DNA of 64,000 bases from JAAYAE01 sp963678395. Lineage in GTDB: Bacteria > Bacillota > Negativicutes > Acidaminococcales > Acidaminococcaceae. This document shows positions 1 to 9,085 of this stretch, piece by piece; position 1 is the stretch's first letter; the number at the start of each line of letters is the position of its first letter. The stretch spans positions 1,116,001-1,180,000 of the forward strand of contig OY782827.1 of assembly GCA_963678395.1 (NCBI GenBank), read 5' to 3'. A program made the position numbers and the translations under genes. The notes below the pieces were generated by a model, which was not told the origin of the DNA, searched no databases, and saw nothing but the letters and a program-made list of their open reading frames with translations.

Positions 1-621
1 AAGGCCATTGTCCAAATCCAAGCTTACTTTTCTGGCAATACCTAAAGCAGTCCCACCTTCCATAACTGCCGCGTTAAAGTTATTAAAACGCAGTATGGAA
101 AACGGCGTTATAGATGCACCAATAGAAGTATTATTAATTACTTCGGAAGCACCCATAATATCCAATTTTGCCGTAATTTCGTTATTGCCAACCTGCGCAT
201 CTACTGAAAACTTGGATATTTTGCAGCCGGTACTCATGGCGTAAGTATTTAAATCCGAAAACCCTTTTTCGATAGAGGCTGACGGCATAGTATCAGGAAT
301 AGTAAAAACATGTTTATACGAAGTTCCTTTCGCAACGTCAGTGGTAACCGGTGCTCCATATAACAACGCCAACCAAACGCCTATGTTTCTTACGTCTAAA
401 GGAACTTCAATACTCCCAGCTACATCAATTTGTCCTAAAGCAGGTGGAACTGGGTTTCTGGTACCGGTAATGGTATTTGATTCAATCAAATTTTGTTTAG
501 AAGTCAATGCGTTTTTATTGAAAGGCAGCCTATGAACAGTACCGGTGGTAGGCGTTGTCCCAAAAGTTGATTCAAACATCAAATTCAAGGTCCCTTTCAT
601 GCCTCTTGCTTGTCTAGTCAT
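1..621 (-). CDS. Phage tail tube protein (lambda gpV position), 3' end outside window
   Basis: The frame is open for 207 codons from the ATG at 621 to the left edge, so the C-terminus is missing. The N-terminus (MTRQARGMKGTLNLMFEST, then G-R-N-P and a proline/glycine stretch before a V-x-G-S-I-x-V-P strand) resembles the tail tube proteins of long-tailed phages that polymerise into the central tube. It overlaps the upstream tail gene by ATGA, so translation is probably coupled. Its place after gpZ- and gpU-like genes matches lambda gene V. The family call rests on N-terminal sequence plus position. Confidence 0.75.
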   Translation of the reverse strand, partial: MTRQARGMKGTLNLMFESTFGTTPTTGTVHRLPFNKNALTSKQNLIESNTITGTRNPVPPALGQIDVAGSIEVPLDVRNIGVWLALLYGAPVTTDVAKGTSYKHVFTIPDTMPSASIEKGFSDLNTYAMSTGCKISKFSVDAQVGNNEITAKLDIMGASEVINNTSIGASITPFSILRFNNFNAAVMEGGTALGIARKVSLDLDNGL

Positions 622-1154
622 ATTTTCACTCTTTCATATTCAAGTATTTCGCCCATAGCGGGCTCAATTTCTGTCACTAAAATCATATTACCCGGAAACT
701 GCGGGAAATATGCCTGCGTATTAATGCTGTATTCTATTTTACTGATGGGAAAACTGCCATTTTCAATAAGCCAGCTTTGCAATACTTCGTAAATTAATTG
801 ACCAAATTCATCAGATTCATACATGCCCAAGAATTCAATCAAAGAACCATCCAAGTCATCACTCCAAGCCTTTTCTACGCCATCTACCAGTACATTAGGC
901 TGCTTAATTACCCAGGAAATACCAAGGCCATAGCGCTGAATCTCTTCATCCGCTCCTTCGGTTTTTATTCCGGGAATTATACATATAAGCGGGCAATAGA
1001 CTTCGTTAGGAAGCTTGCAGCCATTGACGCCCATAAATACTGTAGGTTTTTTCCCGTATTTCTTTTTACAAAAATAGGCTATGTCTGCAGAGTCAACTAA
1101 TATGTCTCTCCACACCATAGCCATTGTTTTAAGCTTTAAAGTTCTATCCATCAT
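618..1154 (-). CDS. Tail terminator-like protein (lambda gpU position)
   Basis: This 178-residue protein lies between the gpZ-like and tail tube genes and overlaps both by ATGA junctions, which suggests one translationally coupled late operon. I see no diagnostic motif. In lambda-type phages the protein at this position caps the tail tube and joins it to the head. The start ATG at 1154 overlaps the upstream TGA, and a second ATG follows directly at 1151. The role is inferred from gene order; a generic minor tail protein is the alternative. Confidence 0.5.
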   Translation of the reverse strand: MMDRTLKLKTMAMVWRDILVDSADIAYFCKKKYGKKPTVFMGVNGCKLPNEVYCPLICIIPGIKTEGADEEIQRYGLGISWVIKQPNVLVDGVEKAWSDDLDGSLIEFLGMYESDEFGQLIYEVLQSWLIENGSFPISKIEYSINTQAYFPQFPGNMILVTEIEPAMGEILEYERVKI

Positions 1155-1747
1155 GTATATACCCTATACCTTCTTTTTGAGCCTTTGGCTGACCGTTCCG
1201 TTACTCCATTCATATACTGAATAAGCCTCTCTTCCACCTTTTTGGGAGCGCCTATGCTTATAACATTTCGCATAGGACCGTAAGTTGGACGAGCAGGCAC
1301 TTCAATATTTGTTTTGGAAGGTGATTGCGTAACGCCTGCCGCGGCAAAAGCCAACCGCATTTTATCTGTAAGAGGTGTAATAAAGCCAAGTTTTTGTTTA
1401 GATCCTACGTAAACCGCTGAAGCTGATAACCAACCAACAACAATAATCCCTTTGGCGGCTTGTGAAGCATCATAACCAACTGCGTTTACAAGCTTTCCCA
1501 TATGCTCATAATAGGCTTTGCTGGGGTTTCCCAAGGACTTATCCAAAGCACTTCGCAGCCAATTTGGTATAAGCTCTGCATATTTACTGACACCAGGTGC
1601 TCCGGAACTAATGCCTTCTTTGATTTTCCGCTGCGCCCACCACCCGGCAGACTTCATAGCACTGCCAAGCCACTGCGGTTTTTCTGCAATAATTTCTTGC
1701 AACATTGGCGATACCGCATCATCAAATCGTATTTCAAAATTCATCAT
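1151..1747 (-). CDS. Tail completion / minor tail protein (lambda gpZ or HK97 gp10 type)
   Basis: The 198-residue protein starts MMNFEIRFDD and has a tryptophan-rich helix (AGWWAQRKIKEGI), as in minor tail proteins of the gpZ/gp10 group. It ends in a very basic tail (KGSKRRYRVYT). It overlaps the FII-like gene upstream and the gpU-like gene downstream by ATGA. In this family the protein takes part in head-tail joining or tail completion. Position gives more support than sequence. Confidence 0.55.
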   Translation of the reverse strand: MMNFEIRFDDAVSPMLQEIIAEKPQWLGSAMKSAGWWAQRKIKEGISSGAPGVSKYAELIPNWLRSALDKSLGNPSKAYYEHMGKLVNAVGYDASQAAKGIIVVGWLSASAVYVGSKQKLGFITPLTDKMRLAFAAAGVTQSPSKTNIEVPARPTYGPMRNVISIGAPKKVEERLIQYMNGVTERSAKGSKRRYRVYT

Positions 1748-2085
1748 AATAGGTGAACCCCTTTTCCGGATACGCCACTGTTGTTAGCTATAAAGCGCAA
1801 GCGAAACATGCCTTCCGGCTCTGCCTCAATGGCCGCATACAAGTATGTTTTGCCATTATAAATAAGCGTATCTCCCGATTGCGGCTTCGGCACATCTGCT
1901 TTTTTCACTGTAAAAACAGCCTCCTCGTAACTGTGCTCAGTAGTATTGGGATTTTTAGGCATTTGGCCACCTATAGCGGCTATTACTAAGATAGTAATAC
2001 CGTTATAAGTAGCATTTTCCGCAAACTCAGTGTCATCAAAGAATCCGGTGTTCACATCATCCTTTAAAAGGTCTTTAAGAATCAT
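1744..2085 (-). CDS. Head-tail joining protein (lambda gpFII-like)
   Basis: This 113-residue, probably beta-rich protein starts MILKDLLKDD and has the layout of phage attachment proteins of the gpFII family: a short N-terminal helix with D-x-x-x-x-F-F-D, a beta core, and a motif like GDTLIYNGKTYLY where the substrate-like loop lies. It sits after the capsid gene and before the tail completion gene, the gpFII position. Its start overlaps the TGA that would end the read-through form of the small gene upstream. Confidence 0.65.
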   Translation of the reverse strand: MILKDLLKDDVNTGFFDDTEFAENATYNGITILVIAAIGGQMPKNPNTTEHSYEEAVFTVKKADVPKPQSGDTLIYNGKTYLYAAIEAEPEGMFRLRFIANNSGVSGKGVHLL

Positions 2086-2162
2086 TTTATTGGCGGCAAA
2101 GTATCTGTATTTGTTTTATTTTCTTTAGCCGTTGTAGCCTGGACAGATTTTGTGTCAGTAGT

Positions 2163-2309
2163 TTAAGCAATTGACGTAACATCCTCAAAGCTCCCCCTAC
2201 TTTCCTCTATAAGCCGCTTACCATCCACATCAGCAAGCTCTATAACGGCCCCTGGTCCGTATGTCTTGCCATTATGTCTTAAATTAAATCTTTTTACTTT
2301 TATATGCAT
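2163..2309 (-). CDS. Small capsid-region protein at the gpFI position, probably truncated by an in-frame TAA
   Basis: The ATG at 2309, about 20 bases after the capsid gene stop, opens a 48-residue basic protein starting MHIKVKRFNLRHNG and containing YGPGAVIEL. This matches the short phage proteins found between capsid and head-tail joining genes. The frame stops at TAA (2163-2165) but stays open for 26 more codons, rich in Thr and Lys, to a TGA at 2082-2084. That TGA overlaps the next gene's ATG exactly as other genes in this operon do. The ancestral protein was therefore probably 75 residues. Function unknown. Confidence 0.6.
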   Translation of the reverse strand: MHIKVKRFNLRHNGKTYGPGAVIELADVDGKRLIEESRGSFEDVTSIA

Positions 2310-2328
2310 AATTAATGCCTCTTTTCTC

Positions 2329-3384
2329 TTAATAAGCCTTCAGCGTATACCAATCATCTACGAATTCAGGCTTTATAACACTCCTGGAAGCAAGTCTCAA
2401 TGTTTGGGCATCATCACCAGGTACAGACCAAAGTTTAGGAACATCTTTACCTTCATAAGTTCTAAAATTACCGTCTTGTTCTAATTGAGTTACAGCGCCA
2501 AACAACTGAGTACCTCTGCCAGATACGCCCATGATAAAATACCCATCCGGTAAATACTGTTGAATTACACCGTTATCATCTTCATATATACCATCGTAAG
2601 CATATATTTCTAAATTCAAAGCTTGAATATAACCAAAACGTTTTACTCCAGGGCTTGTAATAGTCGGCGCAATGCTCATTAAGGTTAAATTATCGCGGTT
2701 AGGTACCATCAAAGCAGATTTAATGCCAGTATTCGCGATAAAATATTTCATGGTCGCATAGGAACCAAGGGCTACATTCGGATTACGGCCGCTATTACGA
2801 CTAATTGTCTTTTGCATAGTTTCAAGCTGTCCGTAAATATCAGCACTTGCATCCGACCAGACATCAGTACCGGAATTAGTCAATTTTTGCGTCCATTCAG
2901 GAATGGTAAAAGTATCTACAACCACGTTCTTACCATCATCTGCGTACCCGTTAATAGTGTAGGAACCATAAAGCATGAGCTGAGATGCCATCCATTCACG
3001 GCGGCGAATATTCATATCGCGAAGATCAGTTAAGTCCTTCGCCCTAATCTCCATTGCACGTTGTTCAGGCGTTCTGGTAGTAAATACATTTTCTCCAAAC
3101 GAGCGGTCGTTTAAATCTTCACTTGTAAGTGGGCGACTAGGCGCCATCATCGGCGCAGTGTACTCCTTAGTCGCGAAGCCAACACGTTCAACGTTCACAC
3201 TGCTGCCGCCACGTGTAATAAACGGAGATATGCGGCGTTTACCTTTGCGGTAGTCAATGAGTACGTGCTCTGTGGGAAATGTTTGCGTGTTCGGGAAAAA
3301 AGTGTCTAAAAAAAGTGTATTAGGTGCATAGTTTTGCTCTAACGCCATTAGCATGGTGTAAGTATCATTAATGTTAAATGTCAT
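2329..3384 (-). CDS. Major capsid protein (lambda gpE family)
   Basis: The 351-residue protein forms the icosahedral shell. Family signs include the N-terminal FLDTFFPNTQTFPTEHVLID segment, the RGGSSVNVER and PRPLTSEDLNDRSFGE stretches, and the C-terminal WYTLKAY. Its length is usual for this family. The ATG at 3384 is preceded by a GGAGGAG ribosome site. Upstream is the gpD-like decoration gene, as in lambda. Confidence 0.9.
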   Translation of the reverse strand: MTFNINDTYTMLMALEQNYAPNTLFLDTFFPNTQTFPTEHVLIDYRKGKRRISPFITRGGSSVNVERVGFATKEYTAPMMAPSRPLTSEDLNDRSFGENVFTTRTPEQRAMEIRAKDLTDLRDMNIRRREWMASQLMLYGSYTINGYADDGKNVVVDTFTIPEWTQKLTNSGTDVWSDASADIYGQLETMQKTISRNSGRNPNVALGSYATMKYFIANTGIKSALMVPNRDNLTLMSIAPTITSPGVKRFGYIQALNLEIYAYDGIYEDDNGVIQQYLPDGYFIMGVSGRGTQLFGAVTQLEQDGNFRTYEGKDVPKLWSVPGDDAQTLRLASRSVIKPEFVDDWYTLKAY

Positions 3385-3404
3385 TATATTATCTCCTCCG
3401 CTGA

Positions 3405-3776
3405 TTAAGACTTAATAGAAGTCAAATAGATTCCGCCATTGCGTAGTGCTTCTTCGTGTTTTGCATATGTATCCGTACCGCCAAAGGTCAATCCTTCTAC
3501 ATTAAAACGTCCTGCTACATATACCGTAGCAACCACATCGTCCGAAGTCGCATCTACGGGAGCATGAAGCACGCAACTGGCTGTCTGCGAACCATCTGTA
3601 TTAGTAGACTTTACCTCTACATACTTTCCGGATGTTGTTACTTTTCCAAGTACTGTTCCACGTGTGAGAACGCCAGCGCCGGATGCAATCGTTACATTTT
3701 TAGTAAGTGCTACAGGGTCCGGTCCTCCGATTAAAACATCAAAAGCTTTAGTACCTAAAGTGTCATTTAATTCCAT
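3405..3776 (-). CDS. Head decoration protein (lambda gpD-like)
   Basis: The 123-residue protein resembles the gpD trimer that stabilises expanded capsids. It has the early L-T-K-N-V-T-I-A-S-G-A-G stretch, a central beta region with VLGKVTTSGKYV, and ends ALRNGGIYLTSIKS, a typical family ending. The ATG at 3776 follows an AAGGAG site. Location between the protease/scaffold and capsid genes is the expected one. Confidence 0.85.
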   Translation of the reverse strand: MELNDTLGTKAFDVLIGGPDPVALTKNVTIASGAGVLTRGTVLGKVTTSGKYVEVKSTNTDGSQTASCVLHAPVDATSDDVVATVYVAGRFNVEGLTFGGTDTYAKHEEALRNGGIYLTSIKS

Positions 3777-3788
3777 TGTTTTTTCTCC

Positions 3789-4880
3789 TTATCTCTTTTT
3801 TAATAGATCAGCAAAAGTTTTAATTTTTGCCTGGTCAACTGCTATTGCCGCCGCTTTGTTTCCCGTTACTCCGTCAGCTGCCACACCATTAACTCCTGAT
3901 GCCTTATTATCGTCAATCATGGCACCAAGCAATGCGTTTTGTGGCTGAGGCGCTACTGGCACAGGAACAGCTTTTACGATATCTACGTATTCTTGTATGT
4001 CCTTGGCAGTTTTACCTGTCTCCTTTGCCTTGGCCACGATTTTATGGATCGCCTCATTTTTTACATCATCCAATGCGTCAAGCGCATTAATACGCTCTCT
4101 TTCTGCTGTTACAGCATTTCCCTCTAACTGTGCCGCTATTTCCGGGAATGCTTTTTGCAAATCTGCTACATTCTTAATTTCCATTTCTTCCTCCTTCTTT
4201 TGGTCTGTAAGTTGTGCTTTATGACCAATAATATAATTATGTATGGACGATGATGCCTTATTTAAGTACACTTGACGGTTCATATTAAGAGTCGTTTGCT
4301 GTGCTTTCCCTTCTACTTGATCAAAGAGAATATCTGTAGCGAACCCCAATGATTTCGCTTTCTGCGCACTCATATAAGTTTCGTCATCCATCATTTGGGC
4401 AATTTCTGTACGCTTAAGTCCTGATGCTTGATAGGCGTTTATAATAGTGTCTTTAATGACGTCTAACACATCAGCAACCTTTCGCATATCGTGAGCTTCA
4501 CCAAACATCTGCGTTAACGGATTATGAATCATTAATGTCCCGACCGGACTCATTAATCTTTTACTTCCGGCCATAAAAATAACGGATGCGGCACTTGCGG
4601 CCACTCCGTCTACTTTGGTTGTTACTATTCCGTTATGATTTTTTAACGCATTATAAATACCTGCGGCGGCAGCTACATCACCACCAAAAGAATTAATCCA
4701 TACTGAAATGTTTTTGCCGTTATATTTTGCTAGTTCATCTCTAAAAGCAATGGGTGATGCACAAGCTTCACCAAACCAATCATATACCCATGCATTTTCG
4801 TCATCTACAATATCGCCATCTATACGTAGTTCTACTTCCTCGCTGTCAGGCGGTGCCGTAAAGTTCCAAAACCTTTTCAT
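3789..4880 (-). CDS. Head maturation protease with scaffold-like C-terminus (ClpP-type, gpC/Nu3 position)
   Basis: I place the start at 4880 because a G6 ribosome site precedes this ATG; an upstream in-frame start would overlap the portal gene by about 70 bases. The 363-residue protein has a ClpP-like fold with INSFGGDV, a probable nucleophile Ser96 in GVAASAAS and His119 in MIHNP. After about residue 200 the sequence becomes charged and helical, as in scaffold domains fused to such proteases. It would cleave capsid-assembly proteins and itself during prohead maturation. Confidence 0.85.
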   Translation of the reverse strand: MKRFWNFTAPPDSEEVELRIDGDIVDDENAWVYDWFGEACASPIAFRDELAKYNGKNISVWINSFGGDVAAAAGIYNALKNHNGIVTTKVDGVAASAASVIFMAGSKRLMSPVGTLMIHNPLTQMFGEAHDMRKVADVLDVIKDTIINAYQASGLKRTEIAQMMDDETYMSAQKAKSLGFATDILFDQVEGKAQQTTLNMNRQVYLNKASSSIHNYIIGHKAQLTDQKKEEEMEIKNVADLQKAFPEIAAQLEGNAVTAERERINALDALDDVKNEAIHKIVAKAKETGKTAKDIQEYVDIVKAVPVPVAPQPQNALLGAMIDDNKASGVNGVAADGVTGNKAAAIAVDQAKIKTFADLLKKR

Positions 4881-4890
4881 GCTTTCCCCC

Positions 4891-6519
4891 CTATTCTTCT
4901 GCTTTTCCTGTTTCTTCATCTTTTGTGCCTTCAGTCTTTGGTGCCACGGCCGATTCAATCGGAATGCCTAATTCCTTCATAGTTTTAATTTCTACGGCCA
5001 GGCGTTCAATGTTCTCTCTCCAGTCGGTACCTGTCATTTCTGCTGTTTCTTTTTCGTGCGTACTAAAGCCATACTGAACTTTAAGTGCTGCGCCTTGTGC
5101 TTCTTTTACAGGGTCTAACACGCCCATTACAGGACCGTACCACTCCGCTGAGCACCACGCTTTTCTAATCAATGGATCACTGAAAAATCCAGGCGCTTCT
5201 ATGCGCCCTTTTGTAACTGCCTCGGTTAGCCACGTTTCATAAATAGGCTGGCAAAAGTCACGAGAAAACCATGTCCTACGCATTTTAAAAGCCGCCCATG
5301 CTTGTAACAGAGCAGCTCGTGCAGCTGTATAGGAAGAATTAAACGATTTCGTCAGTACTTCGTAAGGAATCTCTAAAGCTGCGCCCACCTGTTTGATTAG
5401 TTCTTTCATGAACGGCTCAAAGGTGGATAGGCTTCTCCCTGGGTCCATAGATTTAACATCATAACCTGGTGGAAGAGCATTAATATTTCCCGGTCCCATT
5501 TCGAAAGCATTCGGGTCCATCGTGAATTTCTCTTTATCACTATAGGGCTCGCTTAATGGCAGCGTACCGAAAGGAACTGCACCAGCTTCAGCTTTTACAA
5601 ATAGCGAGAAAAACGACTTAATAATTGCTGAAGTTAATTCTGCTTCAGTATATCTGCTTATCTGCTTTACTGTTTCAATAACAGGCGCAAGATAAGAAAC
5701 ACCGCGATACTGCTCAGGCCTGTCATCATGACTTATCTGCAAAATATTAGGATAACCTGTGCATTTTCCAAAGGCTTCTACTCTTTGCCATTTTGGTATT
5801 TGGCCCATTCTGGTAGGATCATAAGGATATCTGTTTGCTACCCAATAGGCTAATACCATCCCGTCCGTATTTATCTCCACCCCATTTACTATGCGGTTTA
5901 GTGGATTATCAGGCGACGGCATGATAACGCTCCATGGATTAATGGGTCCATATGTGTTTTGTGGCGTAGGATTACATACCCTTGTACCCTCCACAAGCTG
6001 TACGCGAAGCTGATATGGCATTCCTGGCAATTGCTTACGATACTTAATGAGGGCAAAACTATCACCATCAAGCAAACAACATACTTGAGCTATGTCCTGC
6101 ATATCATAAAAATTATTCTTTTGGAATACATCACAAAATTTAGATGAAGCCCATAGGTCAAATTCCGCTTTGGTCTTGCTTGCCCATACCGCTCCTTCAT
6201 CAGCAGTCATATGCAATAACCCATGTCTAGGTCTTGGACTAAGTTTTAATCCTGCTCCAATTATATTAGTCCGGCTAGTATTAATAGCACTTGTGGCCAC
6301 AGGCGTTCCCATAGCTAAATCGGCAGAACGTCCCCTAAGTGTAGCTAGGTTAACATCAATATCTGATGTTGGAGAACTGCGTGTAGGGAAATAAGTAGCT
6401 AAACTACCTTTTTTAAAGCTTGCGCCTGTTTCTGAATACCCGGTATTACTAAATCTCCTTTTAGTCGTTAAATTCGGCATTGTTTCTTTTGCTTTGAATA
6501 GCTTTTTATTTTTTCTCAC
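4891..6519 (-). CDS. Portal protein (lambda gpB family)
   Basis: This 542-residue protein forms the dodecameric ring through which DNA enters the head. Family signs include ARPRHGLLHM-type N-terminal context, DIAQVCCLLDGDSFALI, NRYPYDPTRMGQ, and EIPYEVLTKSFNSSYTAARA, the conserved C-terminal region. A GTG start at 6519 is preceded by GAGGTG; an ATG at 6480 is an alternative with a weaker site. It ends in TAG, and the ribosome site of the protease gene follows at once. Confidence 0.9.
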   Translation of the reverse strand: MRKNKKLFKAKETMPNLTTKRRFSNTGYSETGASFKKGSLATYFPTRSSPTSDIDVNLATLRGRSADLAMGTPVATSAINTSRTNIIGAGLKLSPRPRHGLLHMTADEGAVWASKTKAEFDLWASSKFCDVFQKNNFYDMQDIAQVCCLLDGDSFALIKYRKQLPGMPYQLRVQLVEGTRVCNPTPQNTYGPINPWSVIMPSPDNPLNRIVNGVEINTDGMVLAYWVANRYPYDPTRMGQIPKWQRVEAFGKCTGYPNILQISHDDRPEQYRGVSYLAPVIETVKQISRYTEAELTSAIIKSFFSLFVKAEAGAVPFGTLPLSEPYSDKEKFTMDPNAFEMGPGNINALPPGYDVKSMDPGRSLSTFEPFMKELIKQVGAALEIPYEVLTKSFNSSYTAARAALLQAWAAFKMRRTWFSRDFCQPIYETWLTEAVTKGRIEAPGFFSDPLIRKAWCSAEWYGPVMGVLDPVKEAQGAALKVQYGFSTHEKETAEMTGTDWRENIERLAVEIKTMKELGIPIESAVAPKTEGTKDEETGKAEE

Positions 6520-6529
6520 CAGTTACACC

Positions 6530-6730
6530 TCAATAGTCCCTAAAAACGACTCTTTTTGACGTTCCTTTACATAGGCCGTTAGCTTGCAGCTTGTTTATGC
6601 CGGTGCTGATATCATTTAAATTTGCTCGCCGGTTACGTTTTCCATTTTCTTCATATTCTGGGCTTGTTAAAGCTTTTGTTTCTGCATCAATGTATGCTTT
6701 TAACCTGGTTTTATTAATGTCATCGTCCAT
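6530..6730 (-). CDS. Head-tail joining / portal-proximal protein (lambda gpW-like)
   Basis: The 66-residue protein starts MDDDINKTRLKAYIDAETKA and is helical and charged, close in length to lambda gpW (68 residues), which prevents DNA leakage before tail attachment. The ATG at 6730 overlaps the terminase stop as TAATG and follows an AAGGAG site. It sits between the A- and B-type genes, the gpW position. Confidence 0.75.
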   Translation of the reverse strand: MDDDINKTRLKAYIDAETKALTSPEYEENGKRNRRANLNDISTGINKLQANGLCKGTSKRVVFRDY

Positions 6731-8604
6731 TAAATAACCACTCCTTTCTTTATGCACCCATATTTAATAGAGTCTGATGCTTTCTTTTTAGGTGATAAGC
6801 CCGACAATTCTTTCATGCATTCTTGTAACCGTGCCCAGTTGGGTACTGTGCTACGAATACAGGCAAGGTTGTACACCTGTAAATCCAATGGCTCATTTCG
6901 CTTATCTTCTGCGATATTAACCCACTGTTTTACCAAGCGGCCCCTGACTAACTTATCTTGTAAAGCCTCTGACAATAAACCTTTAAAGTATTTTTTGTCA
7001 TACCCCAAGAGTTCATCATCGGGAAAATGAGAATAACCGGGCCCGCATTCATTAATCTCCGCCAGTCGTTGAAATATATATTGTTTGCCAACGCTTACTC
7101 CAACTAATAATACCAATGCAAGCCCAGGAAATCCTTTAGCCGTACCTAGCCCATTCGCAAGAGGAGCACCTGCAATACTCGACCCTTTGATTGCATACCT
7201 TTCTTTGTACCTGTTCCTATTACAATAAGCATAAACGTCATCAGTATAACCACCACCGGAATCAATAAAGGTTCTACATACACCTAATCCCTTTCCATTT
7301 GCAAAGTAAAAAACTCTATCCAATACAGCATCTAAAGCATTCCATGTTCTTTGCTGGTCAGGTACGCCTAAGACTGTGCCTTTTTCAATTCCCCAGCGTT
7401 CTTCGTCCACGCCCCAGCCGGCGATCTCATATTCCAGCCTGTTATTTTGAGTATCTACGGCTGCTGTAAGCCTTAATACTCCATCCGGCAGCTCTGCATC
7501 ATATTTCTCCCTTCGGTCCATAAGGGTATCAATATGCTTTAATTCACTTACCGGTTTATATAACTCCGCAAGCCGTGTATTAACGAATACCTTTAGTGAT
7601 TCCGGGTCTCTCTCAGCAATAAGATATTCTTTTATGATATCTTTCCAATCCAGCCAGGGACTGGCAAATGAATTGACATGGAATGACCTTACGTCATGAA
7701 CATTTGGGTTAAGCGTAATATATCGCTGTTCAGCTGCCTTCATTTCATTACTGGTAAATGAAAACCCACAATCCGGACATCGCCAAGTAACGCTATCCAC
7801 ACGGTAAGACTTGCGCCCATCTGTTTCGAATGTTTCATATTTATATTCCATATCCCATATAGTAACCCAATGGAATTCCCCACAATTAGGGCATTTGTGC
7901 TGCCACTCTTCTTGCGTTCCCAGCATATATTCACGATAGATGCGGCTTTCTAAGTTAGTAGGCGTAGAAAATAGTCCGACGATATAGTTCCAAAAATTTG
8001 ATGTTCTCTTTATACACAAATCAACCGGATCACCTTCAGTACCGGCTGATTTTTCAAACCTGTCCACTTCATCAAGTAATAGAAGCCTAATGCTTCGTTT
8101 TGCTAACCCTGACGGAGCGTTAGAACCAACCATTGCCAAATAACCGCCTGGAAATAATTTCTTTAGTATGGTATTATCGCTATTTCGTGATTTCTGTTCG
8201 TGTATTAGTTCTCTTAATACCGGAGTATTCTCTATTGTTGGCGTTAACCTCTCTTTACTCCAATCCTCAGAGTCTCCTAAAGACGGCTGCACAATTAAAA
8301 TAGGGCATGGGTCCAAGTGGATAAAGCGGCCACAAACATTAAACAGTATTTCTGATTTACCAAGCTGTGCTCCCATCATTCCAACCACCTTATGAACGCC
8401 TTTTTCAGTAAAAGCAGCCATTACAGGTTTTTGATAAGGAGCTCTTGTAGAATCCCAAGGGCCAGGTTCTGCACCATATGCATCAGGAATAAAACGATAT
8501 TTATCTGCCCAATCCGCAACACTCATTAGTGATGGCGGTGATATCAATGTTAATATTTTCTTGAATAGATTAACTGTTTTCTTCGGTATCATACTCAAAT
8601 TCAT
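6730..8604 (-). CDS. Terminase large subunit (lambda gpA family)
   Basis: The protein is the packaging ATPase and nuclease. It has the gpA-type start ADWADKYRFIPDAYGAEPGP, a Walker A-like GAQLGKSE, the LLLLDEVDRF Walker B, a zinc-binding CPNCGEFHW...CPDCGFSF pair, and a C-terminal nuclease region with TAAVDTQNNRLEYEI and FIDSGGGYTDDVY. Its length of about 624 residues is usual. The start is uncertain among GTG 8607, ATG 8604 and ATG 8592; all overlap the small-subunit gene. Confidence 0.9.
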   Translation of the reverse strand: MNLSMIPKKTVNLFKKILTLISPPSLMSVADWADKYRFIPDAYGAEPGPWDSTRAPYQKPVMAAFTEKGVHKVVGMMGAQLGKSEILFNVCGRFIHLDPCPILIVQPSLGDSEDWSKERLTPTIENTPVLRELIHEQKSRNSDNTILKKLFPGGYLAMVGSNAPSGLAKRSIRLLLLDEVDRFEKSAGTEGDPVDLCIKRTSNFWNYIVGLFSTPTNLESRIYREYMLGTQEEWQHKCPNCGEFHWVTIWDMEYKYETFETDGRKSYRVDSVTWRCPDCGFSFTSNEMKAAEQRYITLNPNVHDVRSFHVNSFASPWLDWKDIIKEYLIAERDPESLKVFVNTRLAELYKPVSELKHIDTLMDRREKYDAELPDGVLRLTAAVDTQNNRLEYEIAGWGVDEERWGIEKGTVLGVPDQQRTWNALDAVLDRVFYFANGKGLGVCRTFIDSGGGYTDDVYAYCNRNRYKERYAIKGSSIAGAPLANGLGTAKGFPGLALVLLVGVSVGKQYIFQRLAEINECGPGYSHFPDDELLGYDKKYFKGLLSEALQDKLVRGRLVKQWVNIAEDKRNEPLDLQVYNLACIRSTVPNWARLQECMKELSGLSPKKKASDSIKYGCIKKGVVI

Positions 8605-9085
8605 CACCTAATTTTGCTGCGTCAAAAGTAGAAAGCTCTGTTAAGCTTGATGTTATTTCATTAGTTAGTATCTCATTAATATCATCAGCAGATTTGGCAA
8701 CCAGTTTTTGCGCAACCTTATACGGTAGTGCCAGCATTTTCTTTTTAAAAACAGTAACCATCCCCCCTACCATTAGTTCAATATCGGCTGTAAAGTGCAT
8801 CTCGTTCTTCATTTCAGCCAGATGAAGTTCTGCAATTTCTCGCTTGGCTTTCTCATGCAGTGAGCGTTCTGTTTCAAATGACAAATTGTCAATTAACTGG
8901 TTATTTCCATGATTTGACTTGTAATAATTAATTAAGCTGTCTATGAGTAAAACAGCCCCTGTATCGTCACGTATAACGACTCCATTTTTTACAAGCTGAC
9001 TTACTCTCTGCTGCGTCATGCCTAGTGCTTTCGCTATTTCTGTTTGAGTTGTGGTAACCTGTTTTAAGTTTTTTGATATCTTCAT
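8570..9085 (-). CDS. Terminase small subunit (lambda Nu1-like)
   Basis: This 171-residue protein would recognise the packaging site. It has an N-terminal helix-turn-helix (TQTEIAKALGMTQQRVSQLV) followed by a long charged helix (ETERSLHEKAKREIAELHLAEM) and a C-terminal acidic segment for large-subunit binding, the Nu1 layout. I chose the ATG at 9085, five bases after GGGGGA; an ATG at 9097 is possible. It is the first gene of the packaging cluster. Confidence 0.8.
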   Translation of the reverse strand: MKISKNLKQVTTTQTEIAKALGMTQQRVSQLVKNGVVIRDDTGAVLLIDSLINYYKSNHGNNQLIDNLSFETERSLHEKAKREIAELHLAEMKNEMHFTADIELMVGGMVTVFKKKMLALPYKVAQKLVAKSADDINEILTNEITSSLTELSTFDAAKLGDEFEYDTEENS

